Below, piece after piece: positions 1-7,788 of a DNA stretch of 28,375 nt; position 1 is the first letter of the stretch, and each line of letters opens with the position of its first letter. The stretch is from the NCBI GenBank assembly GCA_964472315.1, contig CAYYJS010000043.1, positions 1 through 28,375 on the forward strand. Reading direction: 5' to 3'. Both the position numbers and the translations under genes were made by a program. Source of the DNA: CAYYJS01 sp964472315 (GTDB lineage: Bacteria > Verrucomicrobiota > Kiritimatiellia > UBA8416). A model generated the notes under the pieces. That model did not search any database, was not told where the DNA came from, and saw only the letters and a list, made by a program, of their open reading frames with translations.

Positions 1-50
1 TCTGACTACGGATCAGAAGGTTGCAGGTTCAAGTCCTGCCGGGTACGCCA
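1..50 (+). tRNA. tRNA-Arg(ACG), 3' part, 5' end outside the window
   Basis: The window opens inside a tRNA. Bases 1-5 (TCTGA) pair with 13-17 (TCAGA) to form the anticodon stem around the loop CTACGGA, which puts ACG at the anticodon (8-10), the ICG arginine tRNA. Bases 18-22 are the variable loop. The T-stem GCAGG/CCTGC encloses the loop TTCAAGT (23-39). The 3' acceptor strand is 40-46, the discriminator base is G47 and the CCA is encoded (48-50). The D-arm and 5' acceptor strand are missing only because the window starts here. Confidence 0.93.
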
Positions 51-134
51 TCGTTTTCTTTCCTGTTTGACACCACCCCCGACCGCGGGCAGACTCGCCG
101 CCACTGTTTTTCGACCGGCAAGGAGAGACGTACC

Positions 135-251
135 ATGGCACTCAGATACATCAACCGCGGCTCTATCGAGACGTCCGAAGGCGCCCCGCACGTCTGCCCC
201 GCCTGCGCACAACCGCAGGCGCAGTTCGAGCTTCTCGCCAAGAATTGGTAG
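135..251 (+). CDS. 38-aa rubredoxin-like (rubrerythrin tail-like) small protein, possibly a gene remnant
   Basis: A good Shine-Dalgarno AAGGAGAG sits nine bases before the ATG. The last 20 or so residues contain CPAC followed by a PQAQFELLAKNW-type ending. This resembles the second CxxC knuckle and C-terminal tail of rubrerythrin (CPxCxxPQxxFELxAxNY). The first CxxC knuckle, which a complete rubredoxin iron site needs, is absent, and so is the diiron domain. It is therefore either a tiny half-site metal-binding protein that would have to dimerise, or the decayed end of a rubrerythrin gene. The stop codon is 11 bases before the DUF1638 start, so the two are probably cotranscribed. The RBS argues for expression; the missing knuckle argues for erosion. 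Confidence 0.5.
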   Translation: MALRYINRGSIETSEGAPHVCPACAQPQAQFELLAKNW

Positions 252-262
252 CCCGGGTCCAC

Positions 263-1000
263 ATGCGTCTCCACATCGTCGCATGCGAGATATTCTTCCG
301 CGAGGTTTGCCACCTCGTCGCACAGTCGCAAACTCTCTGCAACCTGACGTTTCTGCCGAAGGGCCTGCACGACCTCGGCGCCGATAAGATGCTCGCACGC
401 GTCCAAGCCGCCGTCGACGCCGTCGATGCCGCCTCCTGCGAGGCCATCGCGCTCGCCTACGGGATCTGCAACAACGGCCTCGTCGGTCTGCGGGCACGGC
501 AGGTTCCACTCGTGCTCCCGCGCGCCCACGACTGCATCACAATGTTCCTCGGCAGCCGCGCACGCTACCGTGAGTGCTTCGACGCGAACCCGGGCACGTA
601 CTACCGCACGAGCGGCTGGCTGGAACGGGCCGGCGCCGACGGCGTGAACGATGAAACCATCCAGCAGAAGCTCGGCCTTTTCATGGGCTACGCGGAACTG
701 GTCGAGAAGTATGGCGAAGAAAACGCGCGCTATGTCCAGGAGGTCATGGGCACGGGTACGCAGCACTATGACCGACTGGGGTTTATCGAGATGGGCATCC
801 CCAACGAGGACCGGTTCCGCGCGCAGGCCACCGAAGAGGCCGCCGGCAAGGGCTGGACATTTGCCTGCATCCCCGGTTCGCTCGACCTGCTGCGACGACT
901 CGTCGACGGCGCCTGGGACGACGATTTCATCACCGTTCCACCGGGCTCGGCGATCGCGGCCTGCTATGATGACCGGGTCGTCAAGTCCTGCCCATGCTGA
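263..1000 (+). CDS. DUF1638 domain protein
   Basis: This 245-residue protein fits DUF1638 along its whole length. It has an N-terminal 'HIVACEIFFREVC' cysteine motif, then LTFLPKGLHD, a central YGICNNGLVGL, RAHDCITMFLGSR and PGTYYRTSGW, and a C-terminal FACIPGSLD segment. The several conserved cysteines and the RAHDC motif are what I would expect of a metal- or corrinoid-related protein. The family is often seen near corrinoid methyltransferases in anaerobes, but its biochemical role is not established to my knowledge. I chose ATG 263 because homology begins there; an in-frame TTG at 245 overlaps the previous gene. gluQ follows after 37 bases, so the two are likely in one transcript. Nothing here supports a specific substrate. 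Confidence 0.85.
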   Translation: MRLHIVACEIFFREVCHLVAQSQTLCNLTFLPKGLHDLGADKMLARVQAAVDAVDAASCEAIALAYGICNNGLVGLRARQVPLVLPRAHDCITMFLGSRARYRECFDANPGTYYRTSGWLERAGADGVNDETIQQKLGLFMGYAELVEKYGEENARYVQEVMGTGTQHYDRLGFIEMGIPNEDRFRAQATEEAAGKGWTFACIPGSLDLLRRLVDGAWDDDFITVPPGSAIAACYDDRVVKSCPC

Positions 1001-1037
1001 ACGGGGCGCCGCGGAGCAGCGATCCTATGAGAGCCCC

Positions 1038-2021
1038 ATGACCGCCACCCCCACGATACCGGCCTCGCCCCCGTACCCCGTGGGACGACTGGCGCCCAGC
1101 CCGACCGGCGCGCTGCACCTCGGAAACGCACGGACGTTTTTGATCGCCTGGCTGTCCATCCGTTCGCGCGGCGGCCGCCTGCGGCTGCGGATCGAGGATC
1201 TCGATCATCCCAAAGTGAAACCGGAAGCCACGCGGCAGGCGCTGGACGACCTCCGCTGGTTGGGTCTGGACTGGGATGGCCCGGCGGTCGTTCAGTCCGC
1301 GCGGATACCCATGTACCGTGCGGCCCTCGCCGCGCTCGAGACGCAGGGCATGGTCTACCCCTGCACCTGCTCGCGAAGCGATGTCGAAGCCGCCCAGTCG
1401 GCACCGCATGCGGCCGACCACGGCCCGCGCTACGCCGGACTCTGCGCCGCCGTCGGTCGTTCCTTCGCCGAAGCGGCCCGTCACCTGCCCGCCGGGCGAC
1501 TGCCGGCCTGGCGGTTCCGGACACCGGACCGCACCGTCGTGTTTCAGGACGGCTTCGCCGGACCGCAGGTTGACAATGTCCATCGGACCGCGGGCGACTT
1601 CGTCCTCGCACGCCACCCGGACGGCGCGGGTTACATGCTGGCCGTGGTCGTCGACGATGCCGATATGGGCGTTACCGAAATCCTGCGCGGCGACGACCTG
1701 ATCCCCGCCACGCCACGTCAGGTGCTGCTGCAGGAGGCGCTGGGCCTCCCCCGCCCGACTTACGTGCATGTCCCGCTGGTGGTCAGCGAAGACGGGCGGC
1801 GACTCGCCAAACGCCATGGCGATACGCGCCTGTCAACCCTGCGCGGACAGGGACTCGCCCCGGAGAAAGTGGTCGGATTGCTCGCGTGGTGGTGTGGATG
1901 GGCCGAGTGGGGCGAACACCTCTCCGCCACCGATCTGCTGTCGCGCTACGCGCTGTCGCAACTCCCGCGCACCCCCGTCGTGCTCACCGCCCCCGTCCGC
2001 GATTACCTCGGCATCGCCTGA
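1038..2021 (+). CDS. gluQ: glutamyl-Q tRNA(Asp) synthetase
   Basis: This is a 327-aa truncated GluRS paralogue. GluQ-RS activates glutamate and attaches it to queuosine at position 34 of tRNA-Asp. It keeps the class I catalytic core: RLAPSPTG (residues 17-24) leads into the HIGH-equivalent HLGN (27-30), and the KMSKS-equivalent LAKRHGD is at 256-262. The tRNA anticodon-binding domain of true GluRS is absent, as expected. The zinc site typical of GluQ is visible as C109, C111, Y132 and C136. The length agrees with the family (about 300 aa). The start at 1038 is preceded by GAGAG and gives the usual short lead-in before the APSPTG motif. It lies in the DUF1638 transcript direction and ends 25 bases from the convergent DUF4404 gene. 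Confidence 0.93.
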   Translation: MTATPTIPASPPYPVGRLAPSPTGALHLGNARTFLIAWLSIRSRGGRLRLRIEDLDHPKVKPEATRQALDDLRWLGLDWDGPAVVQSARIPMYRAALAALETQGMVYPCTCSRSDVEAAQSAPHAADHGPRYAGLCAAVGRSFAEAARHLPAGRLPAWRFRTPDRTVVFQDGFAGPQVDNVHRTAGDFVLARHPDGAGYMLAVVVDDADMGVTEILRGDDLIPATPRQVLLQEALGLPRPTYVHVPLVVSEDGRRLAKRHGDTRLSTLRGQGLAPEKVVGLLAWWCGWAEWGEHLSATDLLSRYALSQLPRTPVVLTAPVRDYLGIA

Positions 2022-2046
2022 CCGCGTCACGCCCCAGGACCGTCCC

Positions 2047-2382
2047 TCAGATCCCCATGTTGGACAGCAACGTGCACAGGTTGTTGACCAACTCGACCAG
2101 GTGCGCGTGAGACGACTCGAACTCCTCGACCGACGAAGACAGCCCCTCGATCGACAGCTTCTGCAACTTCGGGTTCCGGTCCCGCCGCATCGCTTCGCGC
2201 GCCGATGCCGCCGCGAAGTCGGCGATGCTTTCGGCATGCTCGGCATGCGTCTCGGCCAGCGCCTCGACCTCAGTTCGCAGCGTCGTGACCAGCTTCCGCA
2301 GGTCATCCCTCAACGACGGATCGAGCGCGGGCGCATTATGGACTCGGTTCTCCAGACTCTTCAGTGTCTCTTGCAGGCTCAT
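2047..2382 (-). CDS. DUF4404 family protein
   Basis: A 111-aa, highly charged, helical protein that matches the DUF4404 layout. It has an N-terminal 'LQETLKSLENRV' helix, a central amphipathic helix rich in E and R, and the characteristic C-terminal 'LVELVNNLCTLLSNMGI' ending. The family is uncharacterised. There is no signal peptide or membrane segment, and the protein is probably an alpha-helical coiled-coil bundle in the cytoplasm. ATG 2382 is chosen over the in-frame ATG at 2400 because GGAAGGGA lies about eight bases upstream of it and homology starts at MSLQE. A sigma70-like promoter lies just upstream (2418-2446). It is convergent with gluQ and divergent from the M3 peptidase. Confidence 0.8.
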   Translation of the reverse strand: MSLQETLKSLENRVHNAPALDPSLRDDLRKLVTTLRTEVEALAETHAEHAESIADFAAASAREAMRRDRNPKLQKLSIEGLSSSVEEFESSHAHLVELVNNLCTLLSNMGI

Positions 2383-2417
2383 CGCGTCATTCCCTTCCAT
2401 TGCGTGATTCCGCGGGC

Positions 2418-2446
2418 ATTATACGGACGCGCATGCCGGCTGTCGC
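2418..2446 (-). promoter_or_regulatory. sigma70-type promoter for the DUF4404 gene
   Basis: Reading the minus strand, GCGACA (2446-2441, 4 of 6 to the -35 consensus) is separated by exactly 17 bases from a perfect TATAAT (2423-2418). Transcription would begin about 30 bases before the DUF4404 ATG at 2382. This is the best sigma70 match I found in the window. Confidence 0.6.
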
Positions 2447-2498
2447 GACAAAAGAAAACGGCTTCGCAAGCGACGCCGACAACGCTACCATGCCGCCC

Positions 2499-4586
2499 AT
2501 GAATACAACCGCATCGCAACCGACCGACAATCCCCTGCTCGCCTGGACGGCGTTCCCTGCGTTCGATCGGATCGCCCCGGAACATGCCGAACCGGCGATC
2601 GCCCGCATCCTGGCCGATGCCGGGACGGAAGTGGCCCGCATCGAACGCGAAGCATCCCCCGCCTGGGACAAGCTGGCGGCGCCCCTGGCCCGTCTGGAGG
2701 AGCCGCTCGATTTCGCCTGGGGCCTCGTCACACACCTCCTGTCGGTGATGAACAGCGACGACTGGCGCCGCGTCCATGACACGATCCAGCCGCGCATCGT
2801 GGCCTTCTCGTTGCGCGTGCGGCAAAGCGAGCCGATTTTCCACGCCCTCGAGTCCCTCCGCGGCGGCGTCGCCGCATGGGACGCACTCGCGGAGCCGCGC
2901 CGCCGCATCGTCGAGTCGGCCCTGCGCCAGGCGCGCCTGTCCGGTGTCGGCCTGCCGCCCGCGCACCGACAACGGTTCAACGCCATCAGCGAGGAACTCG
3001 CGCAAGTCGGTACGACGTTCAGCCATCATGTCCTCGACGCCACACGCGAATGGCATGTGGACTTGTCCACGCGCGAGGAGGTCGATGGTCTGCCGCCGTC
3101 GGTCCTGATGGCCACCGCGGGCGCCGCGGCGAGAGCGGGGCTGGCGTCAACGCCGGAGAACGGCCCCTGGCGCATCACGCTCGAACAGCCCGTCTACCAG
3201 CCGGTCATGCAGTACGCCACGCGGCGCGACCTGCGCGAGACACTCTATCGGGCCTATATCGCACGCGCCTCCGCCGGTGCGCTGGACAACACCCCGCTGC
3301 TGACGCGCATACTGGAACTCCGCGCCGAACTCGCCGGACTGCTGGGTTTCGGCTCCTACGCGGAGGTCTCGCTGTCGAACAAGATGGCCGGCACGGTGGA
3401 CGCCGCCGAGGCGCTCCTCGCCGATCTGCGGCGCGCCGCCTGGGATCGCGCCAATGACGAACTGCGCGAGCTGGCCGCGTTCGCCCGCGCGCACGGTCAC
3501 GCTGCCGAGTTGATGAACTGGGACGTCCCGTACTGGTCCGAGCGGATGCGCGAAGCGCATTTCGGATACCGCGCCGAAGACCTGCGTCCCTATTTCCAGT
3601 TCCCCAAAGTTCTCGAAGGACTGTTCGCCCTCGCCGCGAACCTGTTCGGCATCGCGATCGTCCCGGCCGACGGGGAGGTCGCCGTCTGGCACCCGGATGT
3701 CCGCTTTTTCCGCGTGGAGGAGGATGGCCGCCCGATCGCCTGCTTCTATCTCGACCCCTATAGCCGTCCGGAAACGAAGCGCGGCGGCGCCTGGATGAAC
3801 CCGATGCGCCCCCGCAACCGCCGCCCCGACGGCTCCGTCACGCTGCCCGTCACGTGCCTGGTCTGCAACCAGACGGCACCGTCGGGCGCCGTGCCTTCGC
3901 TGATGACGTTCACGGAAGTGACAACCCTGTTCCATGAGTTCGGGCATGCCCTCCAACACATGCTGACCACGGTCGACGAACCCGGCGCGGCCGGCATCCA
4001 CAACGTCGAGTGGGACGCCGTCGAGCTCGCAAGCCAATTTATGGAGAACTGGTGCTATCACTGGCCGACGCTGCGCGGGCTGTCGGCCCATGTCGATGAC
4101 GGACGCACCATCCCGCGTGACCTGTTCGACAAGGTGGCTGCCGCACGCACGTTCCAGAGCGCGCTGGCCATGATGCGTCAGCTTCTGTTCGCCGCGCTCG
4201 ATCTCGAACTTCATCACCGCTACCAACCCGGCGGCCACGAATCGCCGACCGACGTCAAAAACCGCGTCGCACGTGCATACGCGCCCATGCCGATGCTGCC
4301 GGAGGACCGTTTTCTCTGTTCCTTTCAGCACATATTCGATGGCGGCTATGCGGCCGGATACTATAGCTACAAATGGGCGGAAGTCCTTGCCGCCGATGCC
4401 TTCGAGGCCTTCGAGGAGGCGGGGCTCGATTGCCCGGCGACCATGCGCGAAGTCGGCCGCCGTTACCGCGACACCATCCTCGCGCTCGGCGGCGGCGCCC
4501 ATCCCATGGACGTCTTCCAACGTTTCCGCGGCCGCGATCCGCATGTCGACGCACTCCTGCGCCATGTCGGCCTCGCCGCCGGGTAG
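2499..4586 (+). CDS. prlC: M3 family metallopeptidase (oligopeptidase A type)
   Basis: This 695-aa cytoplasmic zinc peptidase cleaves short peptides, for example degraded signal peptides and oligopeptides. The zinc-binding HEFGH is at residues 479-483, in 'TLFHEFGHALQHML'. The third ligand helix follows in 'VEWDAVELASQFMENW', where oligopeptidase A has VEWDAVELPSQFMENW. The N-terminus 'NPLLAWTAFPAFDRIAPEH' corresponds to the NPLL...FSKI.PEH start of OpdA, and the total length is close to the usual 680. Start choice is uncertain: ATG 2490 and ATG 2499 are three codons apart and neither has a clear Shine-Dalgarno. I took 2499 because the family start is short. It is a stand-alone gene, convergent with the MBL gene 77 bases downstream. 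The gene symbol is by similarity to E. coli. Confidence 0.93.
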   Translation: MNTTASQPTDNPLLAWTAFPAFDRIAPEHAEPAIARILADAGTEVARIEREASPAWDKLAAPLARLEEPLDFAWGLVTHLLSVMNSDDWRRVHDTIQPRIVAFSLRVRQSEPIFHALESLRGGVAAWDALAEPRRRIVESALRQARLSGVGLPPAHRQRFNAISEELAQVGTTFSHHVLDATREWHVDLSTREEVDGLPPSVLMATAGAAARAGLASTPENGPWRITLEQPVYQPVMQYATRRDLRETLYRAYIARASAGALDNTPLLTRILELRAELAGLLGFGSYAEVSLSNKMAGTVDAAEALLADLRRAAWDRANDELRELAAFARAHGHAAELMNWDVPYWSERMREAHFGYRAEDLRPYFQFPKVLEGLFALAANLFGIAIVPADGEVAVWHPDVRFFRVEEDGRPIACFYLDPYSRPETKRGGAWMNPMRPRNRRPDGSVTLPVTCLVCNQTAPSGAVPSLMTFTEVTTLFHEFGHALQHMLTTVDEPGAAGIHNVEWDAVELASQFMENWCYHWPTLRGLSAHVDDGRTIPRDLFDKVAAARTFQSALAMMRQLLFAALDLELHHRYQPGGHESPTDVKNRVARAYAPMPMLPEDRFLCSFQHIFDGGYAAGYYSYKWAEVLAADAFEAFEEAGLDCPATMREVGRRYRDTILALGGGAHPMDVFQRFRGRDPHVDALLRHVGLAAG

Positions 4587-4663
4587 CAGGGCCGCCGGAA
4601 GCGCCGGACGACGGGAACGGCCATCACCTGTTGTCCGCCGCAGCCCGACACGGCGGGCATCGC

Positions 4664-5512
4664 CTATGCCCGCGGGGCTATCGCAATCCGCGTTCCAACG
4701 GAGCAGGGATGACAGCGGTCGCCGAAAGCTTCCTGCAGACGCGCCGTGGCAGGCGCCCCCGTGCAGTGGCATGGCCAGATGCCCTCGATGGGCAACTGCC
4801 GTAACGCCGTAACGGTCCGCGTGATGCGGTCCTCAGACGCCGAACCCAGATGCAGACCGCCCACGAGGGCACGGATCGGCCTTCGCCCGGTTTGGTCCAG
4901 GATGAACGCAAGCGTATTCACGCATCCCGCATGGGCGCACCCGGACAACACAACCGTCCCACCCGGTGTAGCGATCCATAGGGCTTGGTCGTCCGCGATG
5001 GGATCCGGCGCCGTACCGTCAGCATCCAGGAAGAACGGGCCGCCCGGATCCTCGAAGCAACACCCGCGGGGAATCGGCCCGGTCACAAACATGCCGGGGA
5101 CGATTTCGGTCGGCCGACGCGTCCACACAACCGAAGTCCGTCGCTCCCCGACCGCCGTGCGGACGTGGGCCGGCATGCCGATCTCGCGGGAAACGCCGTC
5201 CCGGCGGCTGAACCGGGACACCGTTGCGCCCGGGTGCAGGTACAGTCGCGCAGCGGGCGCGCACGCCCAGGCCTCGCCGACACCGCCGGTATGATCATAA
5301 TGACCGTGACTGAGAACGATCGCGTCGGCAGCCCCCAGGTCGATGCCCAGCACCGCCGCATTGTGATGCAGAACCGCCCCCTGGCCGGTATCGAACAGCA
5401 CACGGCCTCCGGGCGTCTCGATCCACAGGCTGAGGCCGTGCTCCCCGAGCAAACCCGAGCCCTGGGCGATGTTCTCGACCAGAACGACGATTGTAATCGC
5501 GTCGGATGTCAT
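4664..5512 (-). CDS. MBL-fold metallohydrolase, dihydropterin/ribofuranosyl-aminobenzene phosphate synthase-like
   Basis: A 282-aa metallo-beta-lactamase fold protein. The metal-binding motif SHGHYDHTGG is at residues 68-76, with later ligands in 'SGCAHAGCVN' and 'VGGLHL'. The early 'GEHGLSLWIE...LFDTGQ' pattern is specific to the COG1237 group, which includes the archaeal beta-RFA-P-type enzymes and Tm Tflp-like proteins. In bacteria the substrate is generally unknown. GGGGGAGAGG lies directly before ATG 5512; in-frame starts further upstream would run into the terminator of the preceding gene. COG1237 proteins recur next to Mrp/NifX clusters in anaerobes, which makes the placement downstream of the metallocluster island meaningful, but the terminator at 5558-5593 means it may be transcribed only by readthrough or its own promoter. 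Confidence 0.85.
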   Translation of the reverse strand: MTSDAITIVVLVENIAQGSGLLGEHGLSLWIETPGGRVLFDTGQGAVLHHNAAVLGIDLGAADAIVLSHGHYDHTGGVGEAWACAPAARLYLHPGATVSRFSRRDGVSREIGMPAHVRTAVGERRTSVVWTRRPTEIVPGMFVTGPIPRGCCFEDPGGPFFLDADGTAPDPIADDQALWIATPGGTVVLSGCAHAGCVNTLAFILDQTGRRPIRALVGGLHLGSASEDRITRTVTALRQLPIEGIWPCHCTGAPATARLQEAFGDRCHPCSVGTRIAIAPRA

Positions 5513-5557
5513 GCCTCTCCCCCAGCTCGGGCCGCCGTTCTCCCGACTGCGCCCCGC

Positions 5558-5593
5558 AAAAACGGGATCGGGCAGCTCCCGGCTGCCCGATCC
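5558..5593 (-). terminator. Rho-independent terminator of the peroxiredoxin gene
   Basis: A perfect 12-bp stem, GGATCGGGCAGC (5565-5576) with GCTGCCCGATCC (5582-5593), closes a five-base loop. On the minus strand the stem is followed after two bases by five T residues (5562-5558). It begins 26 bases after the peroxiredoxin stop codon, so it would end that transcript before the MBL hydrolase gene. Confidence 0.85.
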
Positions 5594-5618
5594 TCCGCTC
5601 AAACGTATCGCCGGCTGT

Positions 5619-6302
5619 CTACTTCCGACGCGGACACTTCTTCAGGCACATGAACCAGTCCAGACACTTCACGTCCGGATCGGGCTTGGCCATGCGATCC
5701 TTGGCCACACCGCACGAACCCGGTGGCGGCACGATCACATCCTCGCCCGGTTGCCAGTTGGCCGGCGTGGCAACCTTGAATTCGTCCGAGGTCTGCATGG
5801 CGATCAACAGTCGTTTGACCTCCTGCATGTTACGTCCGTTCGAAAGCGGGTAATACAGGATCGCGCGCACCTTGCCTTCCGGATCGATGATGAACACCGC
5901 CCTCACCGCCTGCGTGCTGCTGGCGCCCGGCTGCAGCATGCCGAAAGCCTTGGACACTTCCATCGTCAGATCGCTGATCACCGGGAAGGTGACTTCGACG
6001 TTTTTCATGTCCTTGTAAGCGATCTTCTCCTTGATCGTACGGAGCCAGGCAATGTGACTGTAGGTGCTGTCGATGGACAACCCCAGCAGCTTGCAGTTCA
6101 ACGCCTCGAACTCCGGCTGCATCGTGGCAAAGGTCATGAACTCCGTCGTGCACACCGGCGTGAAGTCCGCCGGATGCGAGAAGAACACCACCCACTTGCC
6201 CTTGAAGTCATCCGGAAAACTGAGCGGCCCCTGCGTCGTCTCCGCCTTGAAAGCCGGCGCCTTCTCTCCAATCAACGGCAACCTCTGAATCTGTTCGCTC
6301 AT
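5619..6302 (-). CDS. peroxiredoxin, Prx6/archaeal-type (AhpC/TSA)
   Basis: A 227-aa thiol peroxidase that reduces H2O2 and organic hydroperoxides. The peroxidatic cysteine is C51 in 'HPADFTPVCTTEF', the Prx6-family signature. The C-terminal extension carries C197 and a cluster C213, C219, C223 ('KCLDWFMCLKKCP'). This matches the layout of the long archaeal-type 2-Cys peroxiredoxins, where C-terminal cysteines resolve the sulfenic acid. The start at 6302 has a consensus AAGGAG upstream. The gene has its own terminator downstream and a palindrome-bearing promoter candidate upstream (6386-6431), so it is probably regulated separately from the Mrp gene. Its presence next to oxygen-sensitive Fe-S machinery is consistent with protecting it; that is an inference. 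Confidence 0.93.
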   Translation of the reverse strand: MSEQIQRLPLIGEKAPAFKAETTQGPLSFPDDFKGKWVVFFSHPADFTPVCTTEFMTFATMQPEFEALNCKLLGLSIDSTYSHIAWLRTIKEKIAYKDMKNVEVTFPVISDLTMEVSKAFGMLQPGASSTQAVRAVFIIDPEGKVRAILYYPLSNGRNMQEVKRLLIAMQTSDEFKVATPANWQPGEDVIVPPPGSCGVAKDRMAKPDPDVKCLDWFMCLKKCPRRK

Positions 6303-6385
6303 CTTCGCATCTCCTTCTGTTGTGTTTCACCGCCCGCGCGCATCCTGTCAGCCGCGGCGCCATCCCCATCTCCACATTGACAGGA

Positions 6386-6431
6386 ATGATTACTACTTCG
6401 TAACCATATGTCGTCACGGCAAGTGATGCAA
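6386..6431 (-). promoter_or_regulatory. candidate promoter with inverted-repeat operator upstream of the peroxiredoxin gene
   Basis: On the minus strand, TTGCAT (6431-6426) is 17 bases from TATGGT (6408-6403). The latter overlaps an inverted repeat, ATGGTTAC-N6-GTAATCAT (6407-6386), with one mismatch in eight. Overlap with the -10 suggests repressor binding. The repeat does not match a Fur or PerR box I recognise, and the -35 is poor. This is suggestive only. Confidence 0.35.
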
Positions 6432-6469
6432 GCGTTCTTTTCAGACACCCGCGGGAGCGCCGCGCCTCC

Positions 6470-6497
6470 GCGATTGGATGCAGTTATGCACATTCGC
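6470..6497 (+). repeat. partial copy of the 15.7-kb palindromic repeat
   Basis: The 28 bases starting GCGATTGG and ending ACATTCGC match 15733-15760 at 25 of 28 positions in the same orientation. The full palindromic element there is 150 bp; only this segment is recognisable here, just beyond the 3' end of the Mrp-NifX gene. Confidence 0.65.
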
Positions 6498-6501
6498 GCG
6501 G

Positions 6502-7785
6502 TCAGTGATCGCAGACGTTCGCGCCCGATACCAGTTTGCCCGCCAGGTACTGGGCCGCAAGGATCTCCGGCTGCTCGCCGCTCGCGCCGACGATCACCTT
6601 GATGCCGTTTTCGGCGAACAGCGTCTGGGCGCGTTGCCCCATGCCGCCCGCGATGATGACATTTGCGCCTTGCTCATGGAGCCACTTCGGCAAGACGCCG
6701 GGTTCGTGCGGCGGGGGTGTCAGCATCCGCTTGCCCGTCACCGTCTTGGCCTTCTCGTCCACATCGAGTAGCGCGAACTGGTCACAATGTCCAAAATGCA
6801 TGCAGAGCTTCCCGTCCGCTACCGGTATCGCGATCTTCATGGCTGTCTTTGCTCCTTCGTCTGCTGTGTTGTTTCGTGTCTGTTCGGTTGTGACCGTGTT
6901 CGAGAGCGCCAGAATGGGCGTGACTACACGCTCGAAAGCTTTGGCCGTCTCGGTCCGGCTGTAGTGGTAAACGAACGGCTTGCCGGCATCGCAGGCTTCT
7001 CCCACCGCCGGATCTATCGGAATGCGGCCCAGAAACGGCACACCCATGTCCGCGGCCATCCGCTCGCCACCGCCGGCCTTGAAGATGTCCGTCACCGTGC
7101 CGCATTTGGGGCACACGAATCCACTCATGTTCTCCACGACTCCGAGCACAGGCAGGCTCAATTGCCGGCAGAATGTAATGGACTTGCGCACGTCGGCGGT
7201 CGCCACGTCTTGCGGGGTCGTAACGATCACCACGCCTTCCACCGGCGCCGCCAGTTGAGCGACGGACAGAGGTTCGTCGCCCGTTCCAGGCGGCGAGTCA
7301 ATCACCAGGTAGTCCAGGTCGCCCCATTCCACGTCCTTGAGAAACTGCTTGATGACGTTCATCTTCATCGGACCGCGCCAGATCACGGCATCGTCGCGAT
7401 CCCGCAGCAGGAATCCGATGGACATGACCTTGAGCCCGGCCTTGTCCACCGGCTGGATGGCGCCGTTTTTCACCTGCACGGCGGCGTCGTCAAGCTTCAG
7501 CATTTTCGGGATGCTGGGCCCGTGGATGTCCACATCGAGCAGGCCGACCTTCTTACCGGCCAACATCAACGAGACAGCCAGGTTGGCCGCCACGGTGCTC
7601 TTGCCCACGCCGCCCTTGCCGGAGAGGACCAGAATCCGATGCCGAATACGGCCAAGGCGCTCCTTAAGCGCTTGCTGGTCGAGGAATTCATCGAGGTTGT
7701 CCGGCGACGATTTGCGGCCGGCGTCGCAAGTGCCCCGCTTGGGCGAACGCTCCTGATTACAACTGCATTTCTCGTCTTGTGCCAT
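6502..7785 (-). CDS. Mrp/NBP35-type Fe-S carrier ATPase fused to a C-terminal NifX-like domain
   Basis: A 427-aa two-domain protein. Residues 1-50 hold a cysteine-containing leader (C7, C9, C20). Residues 50-300 are a Mrp/ApbC P-loop ATPase with the deviant Walker A GKGGVGKST (56-64), 'DVDIHGPSIPKM', 'DSPPGTGDEPL' and the Fe-S-binding CPKC at 225-228. From M316 a NifX/NafY/NifB-C type dinitrogenase-cofactor-binding domain begins ('MKIAIPVADGKLCMHFGHC') and runs to the end. Mrp proteins bind and transfer [4Fe-4S] clusters; NifX-type domains hold metallocluster precursors. The fusion suggests a one-piece carrier that loads and hands over a cluster. GGGAGA precedes the ATG. It is the last gene of the minus-strand island, and the 21-codon mini-ORF ends three bases before it. 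An internal start at M316 could produce the NifX domain alone. Confidence 0.93.
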   Translation of the reverse strand: MAQDEKCSCNQERSPKRGTCDAGRKSSPDNLDEFLDQQALKERLGRIRHRILVLSGKGGVGKSTVAANLAVSLMLAGKKVGLLDVDIHGPSIPKMLKLDDAAVQVKNGAIQPVDKAGLKVMSIGFLLRDRDDAVIWRGPMKMNVIKQFLKDVEWGDLDYLVIDSPPGTGDEPLSVAQLAAPVEGVVIVTTPQDVATADVRKSITFCRQLSLPVLGVVENMSGFVCPKCGTVTDIFKAGGGERMAADMGVPFLGRIPIDPAVGEACDAGKPFVYHYSRTETAKAFERVVTPILALSNTVTTEQTRNNTADEGAKTAMKIAIPVADGKLCMHFGHCDQFALLDVDEKAKTVTGKRMLTPPPHEPGVLPKWLHEQGANVIIAGGMGQRAQTLFAENGIKVIVGASGEQPEILAAQYLAGKLVSGANVCDH

Positions 7786-7788
7786 TCG

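Noticed and set aside
6..509. Minus-strand frame ending in a RQDLNLQPSDP-like peptide
   Set aside because: That ending is a well-known false translation of tRNA antisense sequence; it overlaps tRNA-Arg and DUF1638.
3147..4772. A 541-codon open frame antisense to the M3 peptidase and running into the MBL gene
   Set aside because: No motif, no plausible ribosome binding site, and the plus frame carries the complete HEFGH peptidase.
6377..6408. Plus-strand promoter TTGACA with TAACCA-like -10 after 18 bases
   Set aside because: The -35 is perfect but the -10 is weak and nothing on the plus strand downstream is a gene; it would only give antisense RNA to Mrp-NifX.
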